Source: Rhodospirillales bacterium
GTDB lineage: Bacteria > Pseudomonadota > Alphaproteobacteria > Acetobacterales > Acetobacteraceae
Direction: 5' to 3'
Assembly (NCBI GenBank): GCA_025350425.1
Contig: JANXXW010000432.1
Span: 1-10,549, forward strand
DNA length: 10,549 nt
Below the pieces are notes generated by a model, which was not told where the DNA came from, did not search any database, and was given only the letters and a program-made list of their open reading frames with translations. This document shows positions 1 through 6,657 of the stretch, piece after piece. How positions within the stretch are numbered: the stretch's first letter is position 1; every line of letters starts with the position of its first letter. The translations under genes were made by a program, and so were the position numbers.

Positions 1-112
1 CGCTGGTATGGGCGAGAATGGAGTGCTCGTTGTCCAATTTTACGCGGAACATCGCGTTCGGCAGCAGCTCCATGACGGTGCCGCTGAACTCGATCATATC
101 TTCTTTCGGCAT
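1..112 (-). CDS. infA: Translation initiation factor IF-1 (partial, N-terminal half)
   Basis: IF-1 is the small OB-fold protein that binds the ribosomal A site of the 30S subunit during initiation. Reading leftward from ATG at 112-110, the first 37 residues begin MPKEDMIEFSGTV and include LLPNAMFRVKLDNEH and ILAHTS, the conserved first strands of the IF-1 S1/OB fold. The family is about 72 residues, so roughly half the gene lies beyond the left edge. A GAGG ribosome-binding site sits 5 bases before the ATG. The gene starts 71 bp after the end of hisD on the same strand, with no convincing terminator between, so it may be co-transcribed with it. The identification is firm because the family is short and highly conserved; only the C-terminus is unseen. 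Confidence 0.93.
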   Translation of the reverse strand, partial: MPKEDMIEFSGTVMELLPNAMFRVKLDNEHSILAHTS

Positions 113-183
113 CTAACCTCGTTGACCCCAGGTCTCATTACCCGCCGGGCGATTTGGGGGCGGAAGATGGTCAAGGGTGGCGG

Positions 184-1473
184 TCAGGTCAAGCGTTGTA
201 GCCGCAACGCAACACTGCGCCCGTGCGCCTGTAGTCCCTCGGCCTCCGCCAGCGACACCGCCGCCGGGCCCACGCGGGCCAGCCCCGCCGCATCGGCGGA
301 GACCCAGGTGGTGCGTTTGAGGAAGTCGAACACCGAAAGTCCGGAGGCAAATCGAGCGGTGCGGCCGGTCGGCAGCACGTGGTTGGGGCCGGCCACGTAG
401 TCGCCCAGCGCCTCGGGGCAGTCGGCCCCGAGAAACACTGCGCCGGCGTGGCGGATCCGGGCGAACAGCGCGAAGGGGTCGCGCACCATCAGTTGCAGGT
501 GTTCCGGCGCCAAGCGGTCGCTGAGCGCCGCGGCTTCGGCCAGATCGCGAACCAGCACGATGGCGCCATGGGCGTCCCAGCTGGCGGCGGCGATGGCGTG
601 GCGGGGCAGGGTGGGGAGTTCGGCCCGGACGGCCGACGCCACGGCTTCGGCGAAGGCCGCATCGTCGGTGATGAGAATGGACTGGGCGCTCTCGTCGTGT
701 TCGGCCTGGGCGAGCAGGTCCACTGCCACGTGACGGGGATCGTTGGAGGCGTCGGCGATCACCAGGACCTCGGACGGGCCGGCGATACTGTCGATCCCGA
801 CCCGGCCGAATACTTGGCGCTTGGCCTCGGCGACATAGGCGTTGCCGGGGCCGACGATGCGATCCACCGGCGCGATCGTGGCTGTTCCGTATGCCAGGGC
901 GGCCACCGCCTGGGCACCACCGACCCGATAGATCTCCGTCACCCCGGCACGGCGGGCGGCGGCCAGCACCAGTGGATTGAGCACGCCGTCGGGCGCGGGG
1001 ACGCACATGGCCACGCGCTCGACTCCTGCGACTCGAGCGGGAAGCGCGTTCATCAGCACCGAGGAAGGATAGGCCGCTTTGCCGCCGGGTACGTAGATGC
1101 CGACTGCGTCCAACGGGGTCCAGCGCATCCCGAGCCGCAGGCCGGCGGGGTCAGGCATCTCCATGTCGGCGGGCAGCTGGGCGCGGTGGAACGCCTCGAT
1201 ACGGGTGGCGGCGAGGTCGAGCGCCTGGTGCAGTGGAGCCGGGACTTCAGCCATTGCAGCGTCGATCTCGGCGGTGGTCACGCGCAGATGCGCAGGCCGG
1301 GCGCGGTCGAAGCGTTCGGTGTAGTCCAGCAGAGCGTCGTCGCCGCGCGCGCGAATGCCGGCGATGATAGCGGCCACCGCCTCGTCCACGCGGGCGGTGG
1401 TATCCCGAGTTTGGTGCAGAAGGGCGGTGAACTCGGCCTCGAAGCCGGGGTCGATCGTGGAAAGCCGTTTCAT
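184..1473 (-). CDS. hisD: Histidinol dehydrogenase
   Basis: This cytoplasmic zinc enzyme catalyses the last two steps of histidine synthesis, oxidising L-histidinol to L-histidine with two NAD+. The 429 residues match the usual length. The zinc and catalytic residues of the E. coli enzyme all have counterparts: Q256 and H259 in AQAEHD, the E324-H325 catalytic pair in APEHLQL, D358 in GDYVAGPNH, and H417 near the C-terminus in AEGLQAH. Other hallmarks are VGIYVPGGKAAYPSSVLMN (from about residue 124), GGAQAVAALAYGT (from about 185) and IAGPSEVLVIAD (from about 230). The ATG start at 1473 overlaps the hisG stop as ATGA, which suggests translational coupling. The preceding Shine-Dalgarno is weak, consistent with coupling. 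Nothing is missing or truncated. Confidence 0.98.
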   Translation of the reverse strand: MKRLSTIDPGFEAEFTALLHQTRDTTARVDEAVAAIIAGIRARGDDALLDYTERFDRARPAHLRVTTAEIDAAMAEVPAPLHQALDLAATRIEAFHRAQLPADMEMPDPAGLRLGMRWTPLDAVGIYVPGGKAAYPSSVLMNALPARVAGVERVAMCVPAPDGVLNPLVLAAARRAGVTEIYRVGGAQAVAALAYGTATIAPVDRIVGPGNAYVAEAKRQVFGRVGIDSIAGPSEVLVIADASNDPRHVAVDLLAQAEHDESAQSILITDDAAFAEAVASAVRAELPTLPRHAIAAASWDAHGAIVLVRDLAEAAALSDRLAPEHLQLMVRDPFALFARIRHAGAVFLGADCPEALGDYVAGPNHVLPTGRTARFASGLSVFDFLKRTTWVSADAAGLARVGPAAVSLAEAEGLQAHGRSVALRLQRLT

Positions 1474-2159
1474 GTCAGTGCTTCACGGAACCGGGCGATC
1501 CATGCGCCGATCGCCTCTGGCTGGGTTTTCAATGCGGTGCGGTTCACGATCAGGCGGCTGGTGACAGGGGCGATCACCTCGCTCTCCACCAGCCCGTTGG
1601 CCTTGAGCGTCGAACCCGTTGCTACGAGATCCACGATCACCTGGGCGATTCCGAGGCCGGGCGCCAGCTCCATCGCGCCGTTCAGATGCACGATTTCGGC
1701 ATGGATGCCCCGTGCCGCATAATGCCGGCGCGCGATGTTCGGGTATTTGGTTGCCACCCGCACGCGGGACCACCGGGACGAATCGTCCACGCCGACGGTC
1801 TCGCGTAGTTCGGCCACCGATACGCGGCAGACGCCGATGCCGAGGTCGAGCGGGGCGTAGATCTCCGGGTAGTCGAACTCCATCAGCACGTCGCCACCGC
1901 AGATGCCGATCTGCGCCGCGCCGAAGGCCACGAACGTCGCCACGTCGAATGGGCGCACCCGCACCACGTCGAGCGTCGGGTCATCCGTGGGAAAACGCAG
2001 CAGACGGCTGTCCTCGTCGAGTAGTTCGGGCGAAGGCACAATACCGGCGCGGGCGAGCAAAGGGCCGCATTCCTTCAGGATGCGACCTTTTGGCAGCGCA
2101 AACACCAACGGGGCGTGTGTCTCGGCCTCCAACACCACGGATCTGAACGCGGCGGTCAA
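1470..2159 (-). CDS. hisG: ATP phosphoribosyltransferase, short form (HisG_S)
   Basis: This enzyme catalyses the first committed step of histidine synthesis, joining ATP and PRPP to give phosphoribosyl-ATP. Visible motifs are ALPKGRI (21-27), GICGGDVL (85-92), RVATKYPN (134-141) and the PRPP-binding loop DLVATGSTLKANGL (177-190). At 229 residues it ends without the roughly 80-residue ACT-like regulatory domain of the long form. By family knowledge, short HisG works in a complex with the regulatory protein HisZ, which is not encoded in this window. The start used is TTG at 2159, overlapping the murA stop as TTGA; a GTG at residue 8 or 9 is also possible, because family homology only begins near residue 17. 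Its own end overlaps hisD by 4 bp. Feedback inhibition by histidine would be expected through HisZ. Confidence 0.96.
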   Translation of the reverse strand: MTAAFRSVVLEAETHAPLVFALPKGRILKECGPLLARAGIVPSPELLDEDSRLLRFPTDDPTLDVVRVRPFDVATFVAFGAAQIGICGGDVLMEFDYPEIYAPLDLGIGVCRVSVAELRETVGVDDSSRWSRVRVATKYPNIARRHYAARGIHAEIVHLNGAMELAPGLGIAQVIVDLVATGSTLKANGLVESEVIAPVTSRLIVNRTALKTQPEAIGAWIARFREALT

Positions 2160-3418
2160 CCCGCCACCCGCTCGATATCGGCGCCGCAGGCTGCCAGCTT
2201 GCGCTCCACGGCCTCGTAGCCGCGATCGAGGTGATAGACCCGGTTCACCGTGGTCTCCCCATGCGCCGCCAGTCCGGCGAGGATCAGCGACACCGAGGCG
2301 CGCAGATCGGTCGCCATCACCTGGGCCCCGGACAGGCGGGACACCCCGCGCACGATGGCCGACGAACCATGGACGTTGATGTTGGCGCCCATGCGCGTCA
2401 GTTCCGGCACGTGCATGAAGCGGTTCTCGAAGATGTTTTCGGTCAGCATGGAAGCACCCTCCGCCACGGCCATGAGCGCCATGAACTGGGCCTGAACGTC
2501 AGTGGGGAAGCCTGGATACGGCGCCGTCATCACATCCACGCCATGCAGGCCATTGAGGCGGCGCACGACCAACGCATTGCCGTCCTGGGTGATTTCCACC
2601 CCCGCCTGTCCCATAATATCGACCACCGCGCCGAGATGCTCCAACCGGCCGCCCAGCAGCCTCACACTGCCTCCTGCGATGGCCGTCGCACAGGCAAAGG
2701 TCGCGGTCTCGATGCGGTCGGCGACGATCTCGTGCGTGGCGGCGTGCAGCTTCGTGACGCCCTCGATGACGAGGCGGTCGGTGCCGGCGCCCTCGATGCG
2801 GGCACCCATGGAGATGAGGCAGGCGACGAGGTCGCCGATCTCAGGCTCGCGTGCGGCATTGGCCAGCACCGTTTGGCCGTCGGCCAGGGTCGCCGCCATG
2901 ACGATGTTCTCGGTGGCGCCCACCGAGGCGAAAGGTAGCACGATGGCGGCACCGCGCAGGCCGCTCGGTGCGGTGGCGTTGACGTAGCCGGCATCGAGCC
3001 GGATCACCGCCCCCATCTGCTCCAGGCCCTTGAGGTGGAGGTCGATGGGGCGGGTGCCGATCGCGCAGCCACCGGGCAGCGACACGCGGGCCTCGCCGAC
3101 GCGGGCGAGCAACGGGCCGAGCACCAGGATGGAGGCGCGCATCTTGCGGACGATGTCGTACGGCGCCTCGGTATTCGTGATGGCCCCGCCGATCGACAGC
3201 GTGCGGCTGTCGTTCCCTTGGCTCTCCACCGCCACGCCATGCTGGGCGATCAGGGCCGTCATGGTGGCGATGTCTGCCAGGACGGGCACGTTGGTCAGGG
3301 TCAGCCGCTCATCGGTGAGCATCCCCGCCGCCATCAGGGGTAGGCTGGCGTTCTTGGCGCCCCCGATCACGATGTCACCGGAAAGCGGCCGGCCGCCGCG
3401 TACGCAGATCTTGTCCAT
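2156..3418 (-). CDS. murA: UDP-N-acetylglucosamine 1-carboxyvinyltransferase
   Basis: MurA transfers enolpyruvate from PEP to UDP-GlcNAc, the first committed cytoplasmic step of peptidoglycan synthesis and the fosfomycin target. The 420 residues match the family. The UDP-GlcNAc/PEP residues K22 and N23 lie in GGAKNASLP. The catalytic loop reads LPGGCAIGTRPIDLH with Cys118, equivalent to E. coli C115. D307 lies in GFPTDVQAQ, and R373 (DLRAS) and R399 (HLDRGYE) match the conserved arginines. The loop carries Cys rather than the Asp found in intrinsically fosfomycin-resistant MurA enzymes, so the target should be sensitive. ATG at 3418 is the start; the preceding ribosome-binding site is weak. 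It lies 50 bp after dcd and is coupled to hisG by TTGA, so cell-wall and histidine genes share a transcript here. Confidence 0.98.
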   Translation of the reverse strand: MDKICVRGGRPLSGDIVIGGAKNASLPLMAAGMLTDERLTLTNVPVLADIATMTALIAQHGVAVESQGNDSRTLSIGGAITNTEAPYDIVRKMRASILVLGPLLARVGEARVSLPGGCAIGTRPIDLHLKGLEQMGAVIRLDAGYVNATAPSGLRGAAIVLPFASVGATENIVMAATLADGQTVLANAAREPEIGDLVACLISMGARIEGAGTDRLVIEGVTKLHAATHEIVADRIETATFACATAIAGGSVRLLGGRLEHLGAVVDIMGQAGVEITQDGNALVVRRLNGLHGVDVMTAPYPGFPTDVQAQFMALMAVAEGASMLTENIFENRFMHVPELTRMGANINVHGSSAIVRGVSRLSGAQVMATDLRASVSLILAGLAAHGETTVNRVYHLDRGYEAVERKLAACGADIERVAG

Positions 3419-3447
3419 GGCGCTGTCTACACGCGGCTAACCCAGGC

Positions 3448-3476
3448 CCGCTACCCCAGTTTAGGCCGCTACCCCA
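3448..3476. repeat. Short direct repeat at the end of dcd
   Basis: The 11-mer CCGCTACCCCA occurs at 3448-3458 and again at 3466-3476, with a period of 18 bp. The right copy includes the dcd stop codon (3469-3471) and its last codons. The left copy lies in the dcd-murA gap. Because 18 is a multiple of three, readthrough of the dcd stop would meet a second Leu-Gly-stop in the same frame. This looks like a small local duplication; no function is evident. Confidence 0.6.
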
Positions 3477-4026
3477 ACCGGGGCAGGGCCGTCCCGCGTT
3501 GGCCCATATACTTGCCGCTTTTGTCGGCGTAGCTGATTTCGCAGGGTTCGTTGCCTTGCAAGAACAGAAACTGGCAGATGCCCTCGAACGCGTAGATCTT
3601 CGCGGGCAGGGGAGTGGTGTTGCTGATCTCGATGGTCACCTGCCCCTCCCACTCCGGCTCCAGCGGCGTCACGTTCACGATGATACCACAGCGGGCGTAG
3701 GTGGATTTGCCGAGGCACACCACCAGGATGTCGCGCGGGATGCGGAAATACTCGACGGTGTGGGCCAGCACGAAGCTGTTCGGCGGCACGATGCACACCG
3801 GCACCTTGCGGTCCACGAAGCTGGCCGGGTTGAAGTCCTTGGGATCGACAATGGCGCTATCGACGTTGGTAAATACCTTGAACTCGTCCGCCACCCGCGC
3901 ATCGTAGCCGTAGCTCGACAGGCCGTAGCTGATGACCCGGTCGCGCTTCTGGGTCTCCACGAACGGCTCGATCATGGCGTGCTCGGTTGCCATGCGGCGG
4001 ATCCATATATCGGACATCACGGTCAT
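3469..4026 (-). CDS. dcd: dCTP deaminase
   Basis: Dcd deaminates dCTP to dUTP, feeding dUTPase and thymidylate synthesis, as a cytoplasmic homotrimer. From the ATG at 4026 the protein has 185 residues, the usual length of the alphaproteobacterial form, starting MTVMSDIWIRRMA. Family signatures include ISYGLSSYGYDARV (32-45), GKSTYARCG (106-114), TPLEPEWEG (120-128) and IEISNTTPLPAK (132-143). S108, R112 and E133 correspond to the E. coli catalytic S111, R115 and E138. An in-frame TTG at 4062 would add 12 residues, but these lack homology and the TTG lacks a good ribosome-binding site, whereas AGAGAG precedes the 4026 ATG. The gene lies between the small ORF (59 bp gap) and murA (50 bp gap) on the same strand. 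It is monofunctional Dcd as far as the sequence shows. Confidence 0.97.
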   Translation of the reverse strand: MTVMSDIWIRRMATEHAMIEPFVETQKRDRVISYGLSSYGYDARVADEFKVFTNVDSAIVDPKDFNPASFVDRKVPVCIVPPNSFVLAHTVEYFRIPRDILVVCLGKSTYARCGIIVNVTPLEPEWEGQVTIEISNTTPLPAKIYAFEGICQFLFLQGNEPCEISYADKSGKYMGQRGTALPRLG

Positions 4027-4085
4027 GCCGGGTTCTCTCTCAAGCGAGGGGGGCTGTCTCAAGCCGGAGGGTCTAGCGGACGAGT

Positions 4086-4238
4086 CTACTCTTTGGGAGT
4101 CTCTCTGGCCCGCGCCTGCTCCTTGCGGCGGCGCAGGTTGGCACGCAATGCAGCCGCCTCGCGCTCGAGCCGCGCCGCCTTAGCGGCCTCGGCACGGTCC
4201 GTGAAGCTGGGCTGGGACTTTTCAGAAGGTTCGACCAT
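4086..4238 (-). CDS. Small charged hypothetical protein (50 aa)
   Basis: I do not recognise a named family. From ATG at 4238 the product is 50 residues starting MVEPSEKSQPSFTD, followed by an Ala/Arg/Glu/Lys-rich stretch (about residues 15-45, including LEREAAALRANLRRRKEQARAR) that should form one long, strongly basic amphipathic helix or coiled coil. There is no signal peptide or membrane segment. The start overlaps the end of the DUF4112 gene by 17 bp and the stop lies 59 bp before dcd, both on the same strand, as expected of a real operon member. A TTG at 4274 could extend it by 12 residues but has no ribosome-binding site and would deepen the overlap. Similar short proteins with an LR.NLRRRK.Q-like core occur in alphaproteobacterial operons as I remember, which supports coding. 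Function is unknown; binding to RNA, ribosome or membrane lipid would be guesses. Confidence 0.65.
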   Translation of the reverse strand: MVEPSEKSQPSFTDRAEAAKAARLEREAAALRANLRRRKEQARARETPKE

Positions 4239-4614
4239 TGCGCGGTATACCAAGATAGTTCTCGATGATGGCAACGTTGCGAAGGTTGGCCTTCAGCGTC
4301 ACGTCGAACAGGTCGCCCAGCACCGGCACCGACCCGCCAACCACCTCAAGCGCCACGTTGCCAACCATGCGCGCGAGCTGCGGCCCTGGCACGCCCATCC
4401 GGTGCGCCTGATGCACGATGTAGAGCGAGATCAGCCCAAGCACCGCGTCTCCGCCCACCGGCAACAAGCCGATGACACCGTTGAGGCCAAAGCGGAACCT
4501 GGTCCCGGGGATGACGAACGCGGCATCGACCAACCACGCGATCCGCCGCACACGGGCCAGCCGTGCGGCGTCGCCCAGAGGGGCGGCATCATGGAAATAC
4601 GTGGACGCTTTCAT
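4222..4614 (-). CDS. DUF4112 domain protein
   Basis: The 130 residues match the DUF4112 family (Pfam), whose function is unknown. The hallmark stretches are present: the IPGTRFRFGLNGVIGLLPVGGD region (35-56), LGLISLYIVHQAHRMGVP (59-76), and the VPVLGDLFDVTLKANLRN region (96-113). The hydrophobic segments at about 43-67 and 84-105 could be membrane-embedded, with a polar, basic N-terminus and no cleavable signal peptide. The repeated GD motifs (GGDAVLG and LGDLFD) are symmetrical and typical of the family. ATG at 4614 is the first gene of the leftward run. Its 3' end overlaps the small charged ORF, and dcd and murA follow, so it probably shares their transcript. Membrane association is inferred from hydrophobicity. 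Confidence 0.92.
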   Translation of the reverse strand: MKASTYFHDAAPLGDAARLARVRRIAWLVDAAFVIPGTRFRFGLNGVIGLLPVGGDAVLGLISLYIVHQAHRMGVPGPQLARMVGNVALEVVGGSVPVLGDLFDVTLKANLRNVAIIENYLGIPRNGRTF

Positions 4615-4693
4615 GGGTTCTTACCTGTGCGGAGCGCCGCGGATGTGTGGTGCCCAAGGCACGGGTTCAATGAGGCTGCACCGCCAGCGATAA

Positions 4694-4712
4694 CCGCATG
4701 GCTTGCATGCGG
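4694..4712. repeat. Perfect 7-bp inverted repeat, 5-nt loop
   Basis: CCGCATG and CATGCGG are exact reverse complements flanking GCTTG. The dyad lies 80 bp upstream of the DUF4112 start. Neither side is followed by a T-run, so it is a poor terminator. It could be an operator or a 5' leader hairpin for the leftward operon. By-eye identification only. Confidence 0.55.
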
Positions 4713-4731
4713 GGAGGAAACCAAGCCAGAA

Positions 4732-4763
4732 CAAACGTCAGCCAGTCGCTCGATTCACGTTTG
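4732..4763. promoter_or_regulatory. Operator-like dyad CAAACGT-N18-ACGTTTG
   Basis: CAAACGT at 4732-4738 and ACGTTTG at 4757-4763 are exact reverse complements with an 18-bp spacer, giving half-site centres 25 bp apart. It lies in the relatively AT-rich part of the divergent intergenic region, between the leftward operon and the tRNA. Such geometry suits a dimeric regulator, but no regulator gene is in the window and the match could be chance. Confidence 0.35.
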
Positions 4764-4788
4764 AGATAGACTTGCGCCCATTTCGGCC

Positions 4789-4817
4789 TTCGCTTAGGAA
4801 GCCGCTGACGATACGAT
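4789..4817 (+). promoter_or_regulatory. Candidate sigma-70-type promoter for tRNA-Thr
   Basis: TACGAT at 4812-4817 resembles a -10 element (4 of 6 to TATAAT). A weak TTCGCT at 4789-4794 lies 17 bp upstream. Transcription would begin about 4824, a few bases before the tRNA 5' end at 4832. The -35 match is poor, so this is only a candidate. Confidence 0.25.
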
Positions 4818-4821
4818 GCCT

Positions 4822-4906
<85 letters not shown>

Positions 4907-4921
<15 letters not shown>

Positions 4922-5158
4922 TTAGATCCCTCATTCGAGTTTGATGGCTGCCTGCCACGCCGTGCGCCTAGCTTCCGGCTGCGGCGTGTGCGTCGAGCGT
5001 TGCCGGCACGCATACCAGCATGTCGCCCTGCGGCGACACACGCCGAGCACGAAAACCCGCTTCAAGCTGACCCATTGGCAAAGCTTCGCGCATCCTGCAG
5101 GGCCATTGCCCCATAGTGCATCCGCGCGCAGCCTCTGCTCCGTAAAGAGGAGCATTGC
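4907..5158 (+). other. Leader/intergenic region before the M81 gene
   Basis: These 252 bp lie between the tRNA and the metallopeptidase gene. Short ORFs on both strands resemble nothing I know. The region holds an outer 9-bp inverted repeat (CGGCGTGTG 4982-4990 with CACACGCCG 5037-5045) and an inner hairpin TGTCGCC-CTGC-GGCGACA (5021-5038). The two share bases 5037-5038. A weak -10-like CATAGT is at 5112-5117 with no good -35. No rho-independent terminator is visible. Confidence 0.5.
5143..5150 (+). promoter_or_regulatory. Strong ribosome-binding site of the M81 gene
   Basis: AAGAGGAG lies about 8 bases before ATG 5159 and is a near-ideal Shine-Dalgarno. It is the strongest in the window and fixes the start of the metallopeptidase. 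Confidence 0.7.
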
Positions 5159-6634
5159 ATGAAGCTGTTCATGGCCACGTTGGCGACCGAGACCAACACC
5201 TTCTCTCCCATGCCGACCGGGGAAGCCGGGTTCAAGGGTGGGCGAGACTGGTTTCGCGACGACGGCAGCCGCCATCCGCCGGCCATAGGCAATATCCCGC
5301 TGATCGCGTGGCGGCAGCGTGGTGAGGCAGATGAGGTCGAGATCGTGGAGAGCATCTGCACCTTCGCGCAGCCGGCCGGCACGACCTTGCGCTATGTTTA
5401 CGAGGAATTGCGCGACACGCTGCTGGACGATCTGCGCGGCGCAGTGCCGCTCGACAGCGTGCTCCTATTTATGCACGGGGCGATGGTGGCCGAGGGCTAC
5501 GACGATTGCGAGGGCGACACGCTGGCGCGGGTCAGGGAGATCGTCGGGCCGGATGTCGTCATCGGCATCGAGTTGGACCTGCATTGCCATCTCACCGAGG
5601 CGATGCGCGCCAACGCCGACGTGATGATCACCTACAAGGAATATCCGCACATCGACATGGTGGAGCGCGCGCATGAATTGTACACGCTGGTCGCCCGTGC
5701 GGTGCGGCGGGAGATCCGCCCGGTGATCGCCTATCACGATTGCCGCATGGTCGCGATGTGGCGCACGCCGCTGCAACCGATGCGGGGCTTCGTCGATCGC
5801 ATGTCGTCGCTGGAAGGGCATGACGGCATCCTTTCTGTGTCGTTCGGGCACGGTTTTCCGTGGGGCGACGTGGAGGAGGTCGGCGCCAAGATGGTGGTTG
5901 TGGCCGATGGCGACATGGCGCGCGCTGAAGCGCTGGCGGCGCAACTCGGCCAGGAAATCTGGGACTTGCGGGAGCGCACGCTCGGTCACCATGACAGCAT
6001 CGATGAGGCGATCGACCACGTGGCCCATCACGGCGGGCATGGTCTGATCGTGCTGGCCGACGTGGCCGACAACGCGGGTGCCGGGGCGCCCTCCGACAAC
6101 ACGGAAATACTGGCGCGGCTGGTCGAGCGCGGGGTCAAAGGCGCGGTGATCGGCTGCTTCTGGGATCCGGTGGCGGTGGGGTTCTGCGCCGAGGCGGGCG
6201 AAGGGGCGACTTTCATGCTCCGCATTGGCGGCAAGTGCGGTGTGGCTTCCGGCGTCCCGTTGGACCTGAAGGTGACGGTAATGCGGGTGCTGGACGCGCA
6301 CAGCCAGGTGGGCCTCAGCGGTGGGCGGGTGAATGCCGGGCCGAGCGCCTGGGTGCGAACGGCGGGCGGCATCGACATCGCCCTGGTGAGCGTGCGTCAG
6401 CAGACCCTCTCCCCCGATGCCTTCACCGGGCTCGGCATCACGTTGGCGGACAAGGCGATGGTGGTGGTGAAATCGACGCAGCATTTCCACGCGGGGTTCG
6501 CGCCGATCGCCGCCGAAATCCGTTATATCAGCGCCGCTTCCGGAGCGGTCCCGCCGGATTACGCACACATCGCCTTCACCAAGCGCACCCGGCCGTTCTG
6601 GCCGCGCGTATCAGACCCATTTGAGACGAACTGA
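5159..6634 (+). CDS. M81 family metallopeptidase (MlrC/microcystinase C-like)
   Basis: The 491 residues match the two-part M81 architecture: an N-terminal DUF1485-type domain (about 1-290) and a C-terminal MlrC_C domain (about 300-475). Seen motifs are LATETNTFSP (8-17), FMHGAMVAEGYDDCEGD (104-120), ELDLHCHLTEAM (138-149), YKEYPHIDM (159-167) and ADVADNAGAGAPSDNTEIL (300-318). D140, H142 and H164 fit the Asp-x-His...His zinc site described for MlrC, as I recall it. The founding member cleaves linearised microcystin peptides, but most homologues have no known substrate, so peptide or amide hydrolysis is the safe call. There is no signal peptide, so it is cytoplasmic. The start is secured by AAGAGGAG. 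An acyl-CoA dehydrogenase follows after 23 bp and is probably co-transcribed, hinting at a catabolic role. Naming it mlrC would overstate the evidence. Confidence 0.93.
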   Translation: MKLFMATLATETNTFSPMPTGEAGFKGGRDWFRDDGSRHPPAIGNIPLIAWRQRGEADEVEIVESICTFAQPAGTTLRYVYEELRDTLLDDLRGAVPLDSVLLFMHGAMVAEGYDDCEGDTLARVREIVGPDVVIGIELDLHCHLTEAMRANADVMITYKEYPHIDMVERAHELYTLVARAVRREIRPVIAYHDCRMVAMWRTPLQPMRGFVDRMSSLEGHDGILSVSFGHGFPWGDVEEVGAKMVVVADGDMARAEALAAQLGQEIWDLRERTLGHHDSIDEAIDHVAHHGGHGLIVLADVADNAGAGAPSDNTEILARLVERGVKGAVIGCFWDPVAVGFCAEAGEGATFMLRIGGKCGVASGVPLDLKVTVMRVLDAHSQVGLSGGRVNAGPSAWVRTAGGIDIALVSVRQQTLSPDAFTGLGITLADKAMVVVKSTQHFHAGFAPIAAEIRYISAASGAVPPDYAHIAFTKRTRPFWPRVSDPFETN

Positions 6635-6657
6635 TAGACAAGACGAAGGAACGAACG

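Noticed and set aside
113..1006. 297-residue minus-strand ORF, and a 447-residue plus-strand ORF at 379-1722
   Set aside because: Both are Arg/Gly/His-rich shadow frames in GC-rich DNA over hisD and hisG, which have full-length motif support.
3499..4764. 421-residue plus-strand ORF
   Set aside because: It is antisense to dcd, the small ORF and DUF4112, with low-complexity composition and no family match.
4931..5275. 114-residue minus-strand ORF, with small plus-strand ORFs at 4862-5116 and 4941-5162, in the tRNA-M81 gap
   Set aside because: No recognisable motifs; they overlap the tRNA or the start of the M81 gene; no ribosome-binding site was seen for them. An integrase remnant was considered but no integrase motif is present.
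5465..6568. 367-residue minus-strand ORF
   Set aside because: It is antisense to the M81 gene, with a His/Arg-rich composition typical of shadows and no recognisable motifs.
5159..6634. Calling the M81 gene mlrC (microcystin degradation)
   Set aside because: No mlrA, mlrB or mlrD is visible, and M81 homologues are widespread without microcystin activity.
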